Origin: Flavobacteriaceae bacterium UBA1903
Lineage (GTDB): Bacteria > Bacteroidota > Bacteroidia > Flavobacteriales > Flavobacteriaceae
DNA: 64,000 nucleotides
Direction: 5' to 3'
Assembly: GCA_002337605.1 (NCBI GenBank)
Contig: DDGL01000008.1
Span: 1 to 64,000, forward strand
Positions within the stretch are counted from its first letter, which is position 1. Each line of letters begins with the position of its first letter. Positions 42,923-50,462 of the stretch are shown here, piece after piece. Both the position numbers and the translations under genes were made by a program. Below the pieces are notes generated by a model, which saw only the letters and a list, made by a program, of their open reading frames with translations, did no database searches and was not told the DNA's origin.

Positions 42923-44263
42923 TTAGGGTCTTTTTTTAAACTGTAATATAGCATTTTTAGGCTTTAAAGTAATCAAGGGGTTGATCTCAATGGCGTCATG
43001 CTTCGTGTTTATACTGAAATTTTCACAAAGTGTTGCTACGGTAAGCACCATTTCATACATCGCAAAATTGTTGCCTATACACATACGCGGCCCCGCCCCA
43101 AACGGGTAATAAAAAGAAGCATATTCACTATAATTTCGATTGGCAAAACGATTGGGGTTAAACTGTAGTGGAGTGTCCCAATGGGTTTCGCTTTTATGAA
43201 TTTCATGAACAGCAAAAAGTAAGCTTGTCTTTTTTTCAAATCGCATTCCGTTGAATTCATCTGCTTCTATATTAACACGATCTATAAAATAAGCTGGCGG
43301 ATACAACCGTAACGATTCCTCAACTACGTTGGTAGTGACGGGAACATGCCGCAATAACTCCATCAAGTCTTTGGTCTCTTTTTTTGCTTGCTGAATTTCC
43401 TGAAACACCTGCTCTTGGTATTCGGGATGCTTGGCAAGGAGTTGCGTAGTAAACGTAAGTGCATTACTGGTGGTTTCGTGCCCTGCTGTAAAAAGAATCA
43501 AAATTTCATCAATTAACTGTTCTTCATCCATGGCATTTCCATCTTCATATCGGGCGTCCAGTAACATATCCAGCAAATCATTTTCACGAACACCGCTTTG
43601 CTTCCTGTCGTTTACTAATTTTTTTAGAATATCACGAGCCTCCAGAGTAAGGTTTAAATGCTTTTTAAGTGTTCCGCTTACCCTAAACCACCACCCTAAA
43701 TAAGGTTGCCGCAACTCGCGCACCAACATTTTTTGGGCTTCTTCTGTAATGTGCTGTAATCTTTTTACTTGTGCTTCGGAAACGCCCCCACTGAATAATG
43801 ATTTCGCAACCACCTGAAACGCCAGGTCGTTATACACCGAAAAAATTGGAAAAGGCCTCTCCGGTTCAATTTTATGAAGCTCTTCGGCAATGGTTTTATG
43901 CATGGTCTCCAACAGATTTGCCAATTGCTTTTTATGGAATGCAGGCTGAATAAGCTTCCGTTGTTGTTTCCACAACGCGCCTTCTGAAGTTAACAAACCC
44001 TTTCCAACGTACTTTGCCAGATCTTCGGTCTGTATTTTAGATTTGGTATAATTCCGCTGATTCTTCTGAAGCACATATTGTAAAAAAGCGGCGTCCCGGG
44101 AAAAAACCACCGATTGTTTTAAGCCAATTTTTAATCTGAAGGTATCACCTAACTTTTCAAAATTTTTGTGATGAAAGGGTAAGGGATTTTTTAGGATTTC
44201 CAGAGAATGTTTTAAAAACCTGGTGAGGGGAACTGTTGGAATTTTATTTTCTTCAGGTTTCAT
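42923..44263 (-). CDS. Cytochrome P450
   Basis: A 446-residue heme monooxygenase. The I-helix oxygen-binding motif is AGHETTSNAL (about 255-264), the K-helix ExxR is EESLRLYPP (about 313-321) and the heme-ligand loop is PFGAGPRMCIGN with C395. The sequence type (HPEYQEQVFQEI, FNPNRFANRN) resembles the CYP4/CYP102-like, fatty-acid-type group more than the camphor type. No redox partner gene is adjacent. First gene of an operon with a methyltransferase and queG. Confidence 0.93.
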   Translation of the reverse strand: MKPEENKIPTVPLTRFLKHSLEILKNPLPFHHKNFEKLGDTFRLKIGLKQSVVFSRDAAFLQYVLQKNQRNYTKSKIQTEDLAKYVGKGLLTSEGALWKQQRKLIQPAFHKKQLANLLETMHKTIAEELHKIEPERPFPIFSVYNDLAFQVVAKSLFSGGVSEAQVKRLQHITEEAQKMLVRELRQPYLGWWFRVSGTLKKHLNLTLEARDILKKLVNDRKQSGVRENDLLDMLLDARYEDGNAMDEEQLIDEILILFTAGHETTSNALTFTTQLLAKHPEYQEQVFQEIQQAKKETKDLMELLRHVPVTTNVVEESLRLYPPAYFIDRVNIEADEFNGMRFEKKTSLLFAVHEIHKSETHWDTPLQFNPNRFANRNYSEYASFYYPFGAGPRMCIGNNFAMYEMVLTVATLCENFSINTKHDAIEINPLITLKPKNAILQFKKRP

Positions 44264-44347
44264 AGGCAGATAAAGCGAATTTTTAATAAAACAAAAAAAT
44301 GGTAATACATTTTATTTTGGCGCTTCATTTGGATTTGATTTTAGATT

Positions 44348-44426
44348 ATCCTGAGCATATTAAAGGGCTTCACCTGACATAAGAATTCAAAGTTCAACTT
44401 ACAATGTCACACTCAGCACAATCGAA
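44348..44426. repeat. Inverted repeat doublet left of the GIY-YIG gene
   Basis: Forward arm about 44348-44380 (CTGAGC...GGGCTTCACCTGACAT) and reverse arm 44403-44426, which reads TTCGATTGTGCTGAGTGTGACATT on the other strand apart from its length limits (key parts TTCGA, GCTGAG, TGACATT). The reverse arm and its flanks match 44912-44945 over about 34 bases. These are copies of a REP-like intergenic family also found at 44797-44939, 47485-47515 and 61287-61312. Confidence 0.7.
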
Positions 44427-44447
44427 GTATAATATTCGTACAAATTA

Positions 44448-44771
44448 CTATTCTTTATTCGGATTGTATTTAAAATGTGTAGCGTTTCTGCATTCGGACA
44501 ACATCTGGAGCCGAAATTCATCTTGATTAATTAAAGCTTCTTTTTTTGTTCTTGTCCACCCTTTTATTTTTTTTTCAAAGTAAATTGCCTGTAAAACATC
44601 GTTAAATTCTTGCTGAAAAATCAATTCCAAAGGTCTTCTTCTAAATGTATAGCAGTTTCTATACTTACCTATATCATGTTCATCAAATCTTTTTGAAAGA
44701 TTACTTGTTATTCCTGTGTAAAAAGAATCGTCTTCGCATTTTAATATATAGACATAATATTGATAGTACAT
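44448..44771 (-). CDS. Small GIY-YIG nuclease family protein
   Basis: A 107-residue single-domain GIY-YIG protein (YhbQ/UvrC-endo-like): YYVYILKCEDDSFYTGITSNLSKRFDEH carries the Y-V-Y and Y-T-G core and the catalytic Arg; RRPLELIFQQEFNDVLQAIYFEKKIKGWTRTKKEALI carries the Glu/Lys region. No DNA-binding extension. Its cellular role is unknown in this family. It stands alone between two inverted repeat doublets (44348-44426 and 44797-44939), an arrangement that recalls REP-associated enzymes; this link is inference. Confidence 0.92.
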   Translation of the reverse strand: MYYQYYVYILKCEDDSFYTGITSNLSKRFDEHDIGKYRNCYTFRRRPLELIFQQEFNDVLQAIYFEKKIKGWTRTKKEALINQDEFRLQMLSECRNATHFKYNPNKE

Positions 44772-44796
44772 TTTTATAGTATTAATATCATTAGGC

Positions 44797-44939
44797 TTCG
44801 ACTGCGCTCAACCTGACATTTGGCTTAAACAGCTTGTGTTAGGCGTCTTCAAGATTATTGACATTATTTTTCAAATAATACTCAGCCTGACAAAAGGATT
44901 GAAATTTGAATTTACAATGTCACACTGAGCGCAGTCGAA
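44797..44939. repeat. Inverted repeat doublet right of the GIY-YIG gene
   Basis: Forward arm 44797-44820 begins TTCGACTGCGCTCAACC and ends TGACATT; reverse arm 44916-44939 is its reverse complement at 21 of 24 positions. A partial extra copy (CTCAGCCTGACA, 44881-44892) lies between them. Together with the left doublet it brackets the GIY-YIG gene. Confidence 0.8.
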
Positions 44940-44971
44940 GTGTAACGTCACTCTAAATTAGGAGTTCAAGC

Positions 44972-45994
44972 CTAAAACAGTCCGCCTTGTTTAGGGCCTT
45001 TCAATTTACCCAAATGTTTGTATGCCGCTTCGGTTACTTCACGCCCTCTTGGGGTACGCATTATAAAACCCTGCTGAATGAGGAACGGTTCGTACACTTC
45101 TTCAATGGTTTCGGAACTTTCAGAAACAGCGGTAGCCAGGGTCGTGATCCCTACAGGACCTCCTTTAAACTTATCGATAATGGTAGTAAGGATCTTATTG
45201 TCCATTTCATCCAGCCCATGGGCATCTACATTTAATTGCTGTAGCGCGTACCTGGCAATTTTAATATCTATATTTCCATCGCCTTTGATCTGTGCAAAAT
45301 CCCGAACCCTTCGTAGCAATGCATTTGCAATCCGTGGAGTCCCTCTGCTTCTCCCCGCAATTTCTATAGCTGCTTCCATGGTAATGGGCATATCTAAAAT
45401 ACTTGCACTTCGCTGGACGATCGTAGTGAGCAAGTCTGTGGTGTAGTATTGCAGCCTGGAAGCAATTCCAAAACGGGCTCGCATAGGTGCCGTAAGCAAT
45501 CCAGATCGTGTGGTTGCGCCGACCAGTGTAAAAGGCGCCAGATTGATCTGAACCGTCCTTGCATTGGGGCCTGACTCGATCATAATATCGATTTTGTAAT
45601 CTTCCATCGCAGAATACAGGTACTCTTCCACAATAGGGCTTAAGCGATGTATTTCATCAATGAACAGCACATCCCGTTCTTCGAGGTTAGTTAACAAACC
45701 CGCCAGGTCCCCAGGTTTATCGAGGACAGGGCCAGATGTTACGCGTATGTTTACATCCAGTTCTTTGGCAAGAATATGTGCCAAAGTAGTTTTTCCTAAT
45801 CCCGGAGGACCGTGAAACAAGGTATGGTCCAACGCTTCTTCGCGCAGATTGGCAGCTTGCACAAAAACCTGTAAATTTTCCAGTGCTTGGTCCTGTCCTG
45901 TAAAATCGTCAAACGATAACGGACGCAACTTTTTTTCTAAGTCTAAGTCTTGCGGAGAGAAGTTTTCGCCAGTAGCATCCAGATGTTCATTCAT
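44972..45994 (-). CDS. ruvB: Holliday junction branch migration ATPase RuvB
   Basis: A 340-residue AAA+ motor that drives branch migration with RuvA. Walker A is HGPPGLGKTTLAHILA (about 59-74), Walker B is VLFIDEIHRL (about 108-117), sensor/arginine-finger region LVGATTRSGLLTAPMRARFGI, and the C-terminal winged helix ends in the typical QGFI.RTPRGREVT. Start at ATG 45994 (MNEHLDATGENFSP); the longer frame adds 18 residues not found in RuvB. It is separated from ruvA by about 7 kb. Confidence 0.95.
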   Translation of the reverse strand: MNEHLDATGENFSPQDLDLEKKLRPLSFDDFTGQDQALENLQVFVQAANLREEALDHTLFHGPPGLGKTTLAHILAKELDVNIRVTSGPVLDKPGDLAGLLTNLEERDVLFIDEIHRLSPIVEEYLYSAMEDYKIDIMIESGPNARTVQINLAPFTLVGATTRSGLLTAPMRARFGIASRLQYYTTDLLTTIVQRSASILDMPITMEAAIEIAGRSRGTPRIANALLRRVRDFAQIKGDGNIDIKIARYALQQLNVDAHGLDEMDNKILTTIIDKFKGGPVGITTLATAVSESSETIEEVYEPFLIQQGFIMRTPRGREVTEAAYKHLGKLKGPKQGGLF

Positions 45995-46189
45995 AACACA
46001 AATATACTTGAAATTTAAACGCATAGGAAAGCGCAAATGTAATTCCATTTCATTTCAAATGAATTTTCTTTAGGACCAGGGTACTGTAGTTGGAACATCT
46101 ATTTTTTAAAACTCTTTAACAAGAGATTACAGTTCCTTTGGCAGAAGTATCGGTACCCAACTCGTATCTTTAAAGTAAAATTATACATT

Positions 46190-46699
46190 ATGATTACACC
46201 AACTCACAAAGTACCCAACCTTACCCTTGACCTTATAAACGACACCCAATGGGAATTGCACAACCAACGTCCTGAAAAATATACCTTATTGGTTTTTTAC
46301 AGAGGACTTCATTGCCCAAAGTGCAAACAACAATTGGAAAATTTAAAAGAAAAACTTCCCGGGTTTACCAAACGTGGTATTAACGTGATTGGTATTAGTA
46401 TGGACTCTGAAAAACGTGCTAAGAAAACAGGAGAAGAGTGGGACATCGAATCTATACCCATTGGATATGGATTGTCTGAAAAAGAAGCAAAAGACTGGGG
46501 GCTGTTTCTATCTACGAGTATTTCGGAAAGTGAGCCTGAAGTATTTTCAGAACCCGGATTATTTTTGATAAAGCCAGACAATACGCTTTACTTATCTTCT
46601 ATCCAGACCATGCCCTTTGCACGGCCTCATTTTGAAGACCTATTAAAAGCAATAGACTTTATTGAGGATAAAGGATATCCTGCACGAGGAACAAAGTAA
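46190..46699 (+). CDS. Peroxiredoxin-like (AhpC/TSA) family protein
   Basis: A 169-residue thioredoxin-fold protein: FYRGLHCPKCKQQLENL (CxxC with HCPKC at about 42-46 in place of the usual peroxiredoxin VCP...), then RGINVIGISMDSE and a C-terminal FLIKPDNTLYLSSIQTMPFARP. It belongs to the peroxiredoxin-like group that probably reduces peroxides or disulfides in the cytoplasm; no signal peptide. TATCTTTA at 46165-46172 is a near-consensus -7 box. Monocistronic. Confidence 0.85.
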   Translation: MITPTHKVPNLTLDLINDTQWELHNQRPEKYTLLVFYRGLHCPKCKQQLENLKEKLPGFTKRGINVIGISMDSEKRAKKTGEEWDIESIPIGYGLSEKEAKDWGLFLSTSISESEPEVFSEPGLFLIKPDNTLYLSSIQTMPFARPHFEDLLKAIDFIEDKGYPARGTK

Positions 46700-46701
46700 A
46701 A

Positions 46702-46733
46702 AAATCCTTGCAACCATAAAGTTGCAAGGATTT
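46702..46733 (-). terminator. Hairpin 1 of the convergent intergenic region
   Basis: A 13-base-pair perfect stem (46702-46714 with 46721-46733) directly after the peroxiredoxin stop. The T tract lies on the minus-strand side, so it best terminates transcripts coming from the lipoprotein gene, although the stem alone may slow plus-strand polymerase too. Confidence 0.7.
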
Positions 46734-46827
46734 ACAAATGTAAGTAACTCCTCAAATTACTTAGTACATTCTATTGCACTACGAAAATAGTACAACTTAT
46801 TTAGTGCCACTATACCCAATACCGGGT

Positions 46828-46861
46828 AAAAAAAGAGCCGATATGCACTGCAATCGGCTCT
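46828..46861 (-). terminator. Hairpin 2: rho-independent terminator on the minus strand
   Basis: AGAGCCGAT pairs with ATCGGCTCT (46834-46842 and 46853-46861, 10-base loop); on the minus strand it is followed by seven T. Likely terminator of the small lipoprotein transcript or of a short RNA. Confidence 0.75.
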
Positions 46862-46936
46862 ATGAACCAACGGCTCCCCAGCCGTTTAGTTCCTAGTATA
46901 TGAAGTACTAAGATACAACAGCGGTAAGAGTTACGT

Positions 46937-46961
46937 AATACGTGAATACACGTATTTTTTT
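46937..46961 (+). terminator. Hairpin 3: rho-independent terminator on the plus strand
   Basis: AATACGTG pairs with CACGTATT (46937-46944 and 46949-46956) around AATA and runs into T46955-46961 on the plus strand. It would end a plus-strand RNA about 240 bases beyond the peroxiredoxin stop. Confidence 0.75.
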
Positions 46962-46971
46962 AGATTTTGCT

Positions 46972-47394
46972 CTAATATTCGTACACAATAGGGTTGTCGG
47001 GGAAATCTTGTAAAATTATTTCTATTGAGTTAGTGCTGTTATCTTGTAAAGAAGTGAGGTCGAAAGAATATTCTTTTGATAAAAGAGCTTCGCAATTATC
47101 TTCATCTACAAAGATTACTCTAGCATTTCTTTGAAGAACGTTACTATTTCCACCATCACCTAAAACTAATGTGGCGTCTATCTCTCCACAACCGCCACCA
47201 TAACGCAACAATATAACTAAACAATCATTAGTTACTGAAGCTTCTAAAATTTCAAATTCATCTGTAATACCATTATTAAATAAGTCGCTATTAATTTCTA
47301 TGGCATTACAAGTTGATTCCACCATATCATCATCGTTCGATCTACAACTCGCAGCAATAAATACTGCCAAAATAAGTAATGCCTTTATATTCAT
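46972..47394 (-). CDS. Small cysteine-containing lipoprotein, function unknown
   Basis: A 140-residue protein with lipobox FIAASC, then an acidic RSNDDD spacer, so probably outer-membrane anchored and possibly surface-exposed. The mature part has paired cysteines (STCNAIEI, NDCLVILLRYGGGCGEIDATL, DEDNCEALLSKEYSFDLTSL). I use the ATG at 47394; the ten residues upstream in frame are encoded inside the ctaD terminator hairpin. I do not recognise the family beyond its resemblance to small flavobacterial lipoproteins. Confidence 0.75.
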   Translation of the reverse strand: MNIKALLILAVFIAASCRSNDDDMVESTCNAIEINSDLFNNGITDEFEILEASVTNDCLVILLRYGGGCGEIDATLVLGDGGNSNVLQRNARVIFVDEDNCEALLSKEYSFDLTSLQDNSTNSIEIILQDFPDNPIVYEY

Positions 47395-47409
47395 ATACGA
47401 ATGTAACGG

Positions 47410-47447
47410 AAAAACCCTCCCCAAAAGTATTTTTGGGAAGGGTTTTT
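47410..47447 (-). terminator. Terminator of the act-cta respiratory operon
   Basis: A 17-base-pair stem (47410-47426 with 47431-47447) that is complete on the minus strand with one G-U pair and flanked by T tracts. It lies 80 bases after the ctaD stop. Confidence 0.85.
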
Positions 47448-47484
47448 AGTGTTTTGAAAATTGATAAGGTTTCGACCTCGGCTT

Positions 47485-47515
47485 GTCTTGAGCTTGTTGA
47501 AGGGCTCAACCTGAC
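47485..47515. repeat. REP-like intergenic repeat (single copy)
   Basis: Contains CTTGAGCTTGTTGAAGGGCT then CAACCTGAC. Same family as 44348-44380 and 61287-61312. It lies between the ctaD stop and the operon terminator. Confidence 0.65.
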
Positions 47516-47527
47516 CATGTAAAAAAA

Positions 47528-49354
47528 TTAGTGATCTAACTCTTCTTCGTTGTCTTGTAACGGAATGTGTTGTGGGATATAATCCTGTCCTGGGATTACG
47601 TAATCTGTTTCATCCTTGTTCAACTTACTGTAGTCGTAAGACCAACGGTATACGTGTGGGATAGGTCCATCCCAGTTTCCGTGAATGTGTTTTACTTCAG
47701 CAGTCCATTCTAATGTTGTAGCTTTCCAAGGGTTTTTAGGGCCTCTTTTTCCGTGGAACATAGAGTGAATAAAGTTATATAAGAACACTAACTGTGCTGC
47801 TGCTGTAATGATAGCAAAGATGGTAATTACCACGTTTACATCGGTTAAATCGTCAAAGTACGGGAACGCCGTGTTGGTATAGTAACGTCTTGGCAGTCCT
47901 GCCATTCCAATAAAGTGCATAGGGAAGAATACACCGTAGGCACCAATGACGGTTACCCAGAAGTGAACGTATCCTAAGTTTTTATTGAGCATACGCCCCT
48001 GGAACATTTTCGGGAACCAGTGGTACACCCCTGCAAAAAGACCATACAGTGCCGAAATACCCATTACCAAGTGGAAATGCGCTACTACAAAGTACGTATC
48101 GTGTACGTTAATATCTAACGCACTATCTCCTAAGATAATTCCTGTTAATCCACCCGTAATAAAGGTAGATACAAATCCTATGGAAAAGAGCATCCCTGTG
48201 TTCATTTGCAGGTTACCCCGCCAAATGGTCGTGATCCAGTTAAATGATTTTACTGCGGAAGGAATTGCAATTAATAAGGTTGTAAAAGTAAATACCGATC
48301 CCAAGAATGGATTCATTCCTGAAATAAACATATGGTGCCCCCATACAATGGTTGAAAGGAATGCAATTGCTAAGATGGAAGCAACCATCGCTCTATATCC
48401 AAAAATAGGTTTTCGGGCATTGGTAGCCATAATTTCAGACACCATTCCCATGGCTGGTAAGATCACAATATATACTTCCGGGTGTCCTAAGAACCAGAAT
48501 AAGTGTTCAAACAAAACCGGAGACCCTCCCTGGTTGTGTAATACTTCACCTGCTATGTAAATATCGGACAAGAAGAAGGACGTACCAAAACTTCTATCCA
48601 TTATCAACATTAATGCTGCTGAGAATAATACCGGAAATGAAACCACACCAATAATAGCCGTTACAAAGAACGCCCAGATTGTTAATGGAAGTCTGGTCAT
48701 AGACATTCCTTTGGTACGTAAATTTAATACGGTAACGATGTAGTTAAGAGATCCTAATAAAGAGGATGCGATAAAAATAGCCATAGACACCAGCCAAAGC
48801 GTCATCCCTGCACCAGAGCCTGGAATGGCTTGTGGTAAGGCACTTAAGGGTGGGTAAATAGTCCATCCTGCTGATGCTGGTCCAGCTTCTACAAAAAGAG
48901 ATAGTACCATGATCACACTAGAGATAAAAAACAACCAATAGGAGATCATATTTAAAAATCCTGAGGCCATATCCCGCGCACCAATTTGCAATGGAATTAA
49001 TAAGTTACTAAATGTACCACTTAGACCTGCAGTTAATACAAAGAATACCATAATGGTACCGTGTATAGTCACCAACGCTAAGTAAACGTTAGGGTCCATA
49101 ACGCCACCTTCACCCCATTTTCCTAATAATACTTCATAAATGGTAAATTCTACATCTGGCCAGGCTAGTTGAAGTCTGAACAAAATAGACATAGCAATAC
49201 CAATAATCCCCATAAACAAACCTGTAATAAGGTATTGTTTAGAAATCATTTTGTGGTCCTGACTAAAAATATATTTAGTCACAAACGTTTCTTTATGATG
49301 ATGCCCGTGATCGTCGTGATGATCTTCTACGTGGTCTATTGCGTGTGCTGACAT
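47528..49354 (-). CDS. ctaD: Cytochrome c oxidase subunit I
   Basis: A 608-residue catalytic subunit holding heme a and the heme a3-CuB site. Twelve core helices; motifs include the proton-entry and CuB region FWFLGHPEVYIVILPAMGM, VWGHHMFISGMNPFLG and the C-terminal heme-ligand stretch DTYFVVAHFHLVMGISALYG. The N-terminal 24 residues are very His/Asp-rich (SAHAIDHVEDHHDDHGHHHK) before the first helix. Last gene of the operon actABCDEF-ctaC-ctaD; subunits III and IV are encoded at 21.8-23.9 kb. Confidence 0.95.
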   Translation of the reverse strand: MSAHAIDHVEDHHDDHGHHHKETFVTKYIFSQDHKMISKQYLITGLFMGIIGIAMSILFRLQLAWPDVEFTIYEVLLGKWGEGGVMDPNVYLALVTIHGTIMVFFVLTAGLSGTFSNLLIPLQIGARDMASGFLNMISYWLFFISSVIMVLSLFVEAGPASAGWTIYPPLSALPQAIPGSGAGMTLWLVSMAIFIASSLLGSLNYIVTVLNLRTKGMSMTRLPLTIWAFFVTAIIGVVSFPVLFSAALMLIMDRSFGTSFFLSDIYIAGEVLHNQGGSPVLFEHLFWFLGHPEVYIVILPAMGMVSEIMATNARKPIFGYRAMVASILAIAFLSTIVWGHHMFISGMNPFLGSVFTFTTLLIAIPSAVKSFNWITTIWRGNLQMNTGMLFSIGFVSTFITGGLTGIILGDSALDINVHDTYFVVAHFHLVMGISALYGLFAGVYHWFPKMFQGRMLNKNLGYVHFWVTVIGAYGVFFPMHFIGMAGLPRRYYTNTAFPYFDDLTDVNVVITIFAIITAAAQLVFLYNFIHSMFHGKRGPKNPWKATTLEWTAEVKHIHGNWDGPIPHVYRWSYDYSKLNKDETDYVIPGQDYIPQHIPLQDNEEELDH

Positions 49355-49375
49355 ATCTTCTAAACTATTTTTTTA

Positions 49376-50437
49376 TTATTTTTTTAAGGCTTCGGCTAGG
49401 GTAGGTTGTTCTTTTATCCAAGCTTCGTATTCTTCAGGAGTGTCTACTACAATCTTCATCTGCATATTGTAGTGACTGGCTCCACAAATCTTGTTACAAA
49501 GTAGCATATAATCGAACTCGTATGGCTCTAAAGGCTCATCGCCATTTGCTACTAACGCCTTGCTGTTTTCTTGTCTTATCTTGTTAATCTTACGAACTTT
49601 AGCAACCATCTCATCATTCATTCGCATCTCTTCGGTTGTGATAGTTGGTGTAAATGAGAATTGAGTGATCATCCCAGGAACACAGTTCATTTGTGCTCTA
49701 AAGTGAGGCATATATGCCGAGTGCAACACGTCCTGAGAACGCATTTTAAAGATAATCTTTCTTCCTACCGGCAAGTGCAATTCGTTTACAACGATATCGT
49801 CCTGCGCATTTGGGTCTGAAGCATCTACTCCTAACTGATTAACCCCTTCAATTAAACGAACATTGGCTTCCCCAAGTGTATTGTCTTCTCCACTGTAACG
49901 AGCTCTCCAGTCGAACTGATAGGCATACAATTCAACAATCATAGGATCGTCTTCATCGTTTACGTTCATGATATCGGTCCAGGTGAATAGTCCGTAGATG
50001 ATTAAACCAGCCAAAACAATTACCGGGATGATGGTCCAGATAAATTCCAGCTTATCATTGTCTGCAAAGAACGTAGCTCTCTGGCCTTCTCTTCCTCTGT
50101 ATTTCAGGGAGAAAGATCCTAATAGCCACAGGGTGAAAAATCCTACGACAAAGATAAGTACCATAGACACGTACATAAGACTGTCTATTTCAGATCCGTG
50201 TTCTGAAGCGGCTTCAGGAAGTAATACATCCCACCATTTCCAAAAACAAATTACCAGTAATAGATACGTAAAGATGGTAAAGCCCATCATGAGCCAACCG
50301 TTTACATTATTGTCCTTATCATTAGCTATTTCGGAACTATCTGTTTGCTTGGGTTGAGACAATTGAAATATCTTGCTCATCTGCCAAATAGCAACTCCAA
50401 AAAGTATGATTACTAATACAACTAAAAATGCGGTCAT
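49376..50437 (-). CDS. ctaC: Cytochrome c oxidase subunit II
   Basis: A 353-residue CuA-bearing subunit. Four hydrophobic segments (about 2-22, 48-70, 84-108 and 128-152) precede the periplasmic cupredoxin domain, two more than in the canonical two-helix subunit II. CuA ligands: His in DVLHSAYMPHF (about 238), then the motif CNKICGASHYNM (CxxxC...H, about 314-325). There is no fused cytochrome c domain, so the electron donor is probably one of the Act cytochromes. It follows actF by 25 bases. Confidence 0.95.
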   Translation of the reverse strand: MTAFLVVLVIILFGVAIWQMSKIFQLSQPKQTDSSEIANDKDNNVNGWLMMGFTIFTYLLLVICFWKWWDVLLPEAASEHGSEIDSLMYVSMVLIFVVGFFTLWLLGSFSLKYRGREGQRATFFADNDKLEFIWTIIPVIVLAGLIIYGLFTWTDIMNVNDEDDPMIVELYAYQFDWRARYSGEDNTLGEANVRLIEGVNQLGVDASDPNAQDDIVVNELHLPVGRKIIFKMRSQDVLHSAYMPHFRAQMNCVPGMITQFSFTPTITTEEMRMNDEMVAKVRKINKIRQENSKALVANGDEPLEPYEFDYMLLCNKICGASHYNMQMKIVVDTPEEYEAWIKEQPTLAEALKK

Positions 50438-50462
50438 CGTTATCTGTCTTCTTTAATTTTTA

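Larger units (their letters stand above)
46734..46971. other. Structured intergenic region, candidate non-coding RNA
   Basis: This stretch between two convergent genes has no ORF but several inverted repeats: GCACTA with TAGTGC (46781-46816 region), the 46834-46861 stem, AACGGCT with AGCCGTT around a four-C loop (46869-46886), TAGTA with TACTA (about 46896-46912) and the terminator stem 46937-46956. On the plus strand it ends at a good terminator, on the minus strand at two. It may be overlapping 3' untranslated regions or a small RNA. No clear promoter was found inside. Confidence 0.35.

Noticed and set aside
44264..44971. GIY-YIG region as an integrated mobile element
   Set aside because: No integrase, transposase, target duplication or composition jump is visible; only the repeat doublets are.
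45999..46006. Perfect TAnnTTTG match (minus strand) five bases before the ruvB ATG
   Set aside because: Would leave no leader and has no -33 box; probably chance in AT-rich DNA.
47985..48560. A 191-residue open frame on the plus strand
   Set aside because: Antisense to cytochrome oxidase subunit I; no homology features and no start signals.
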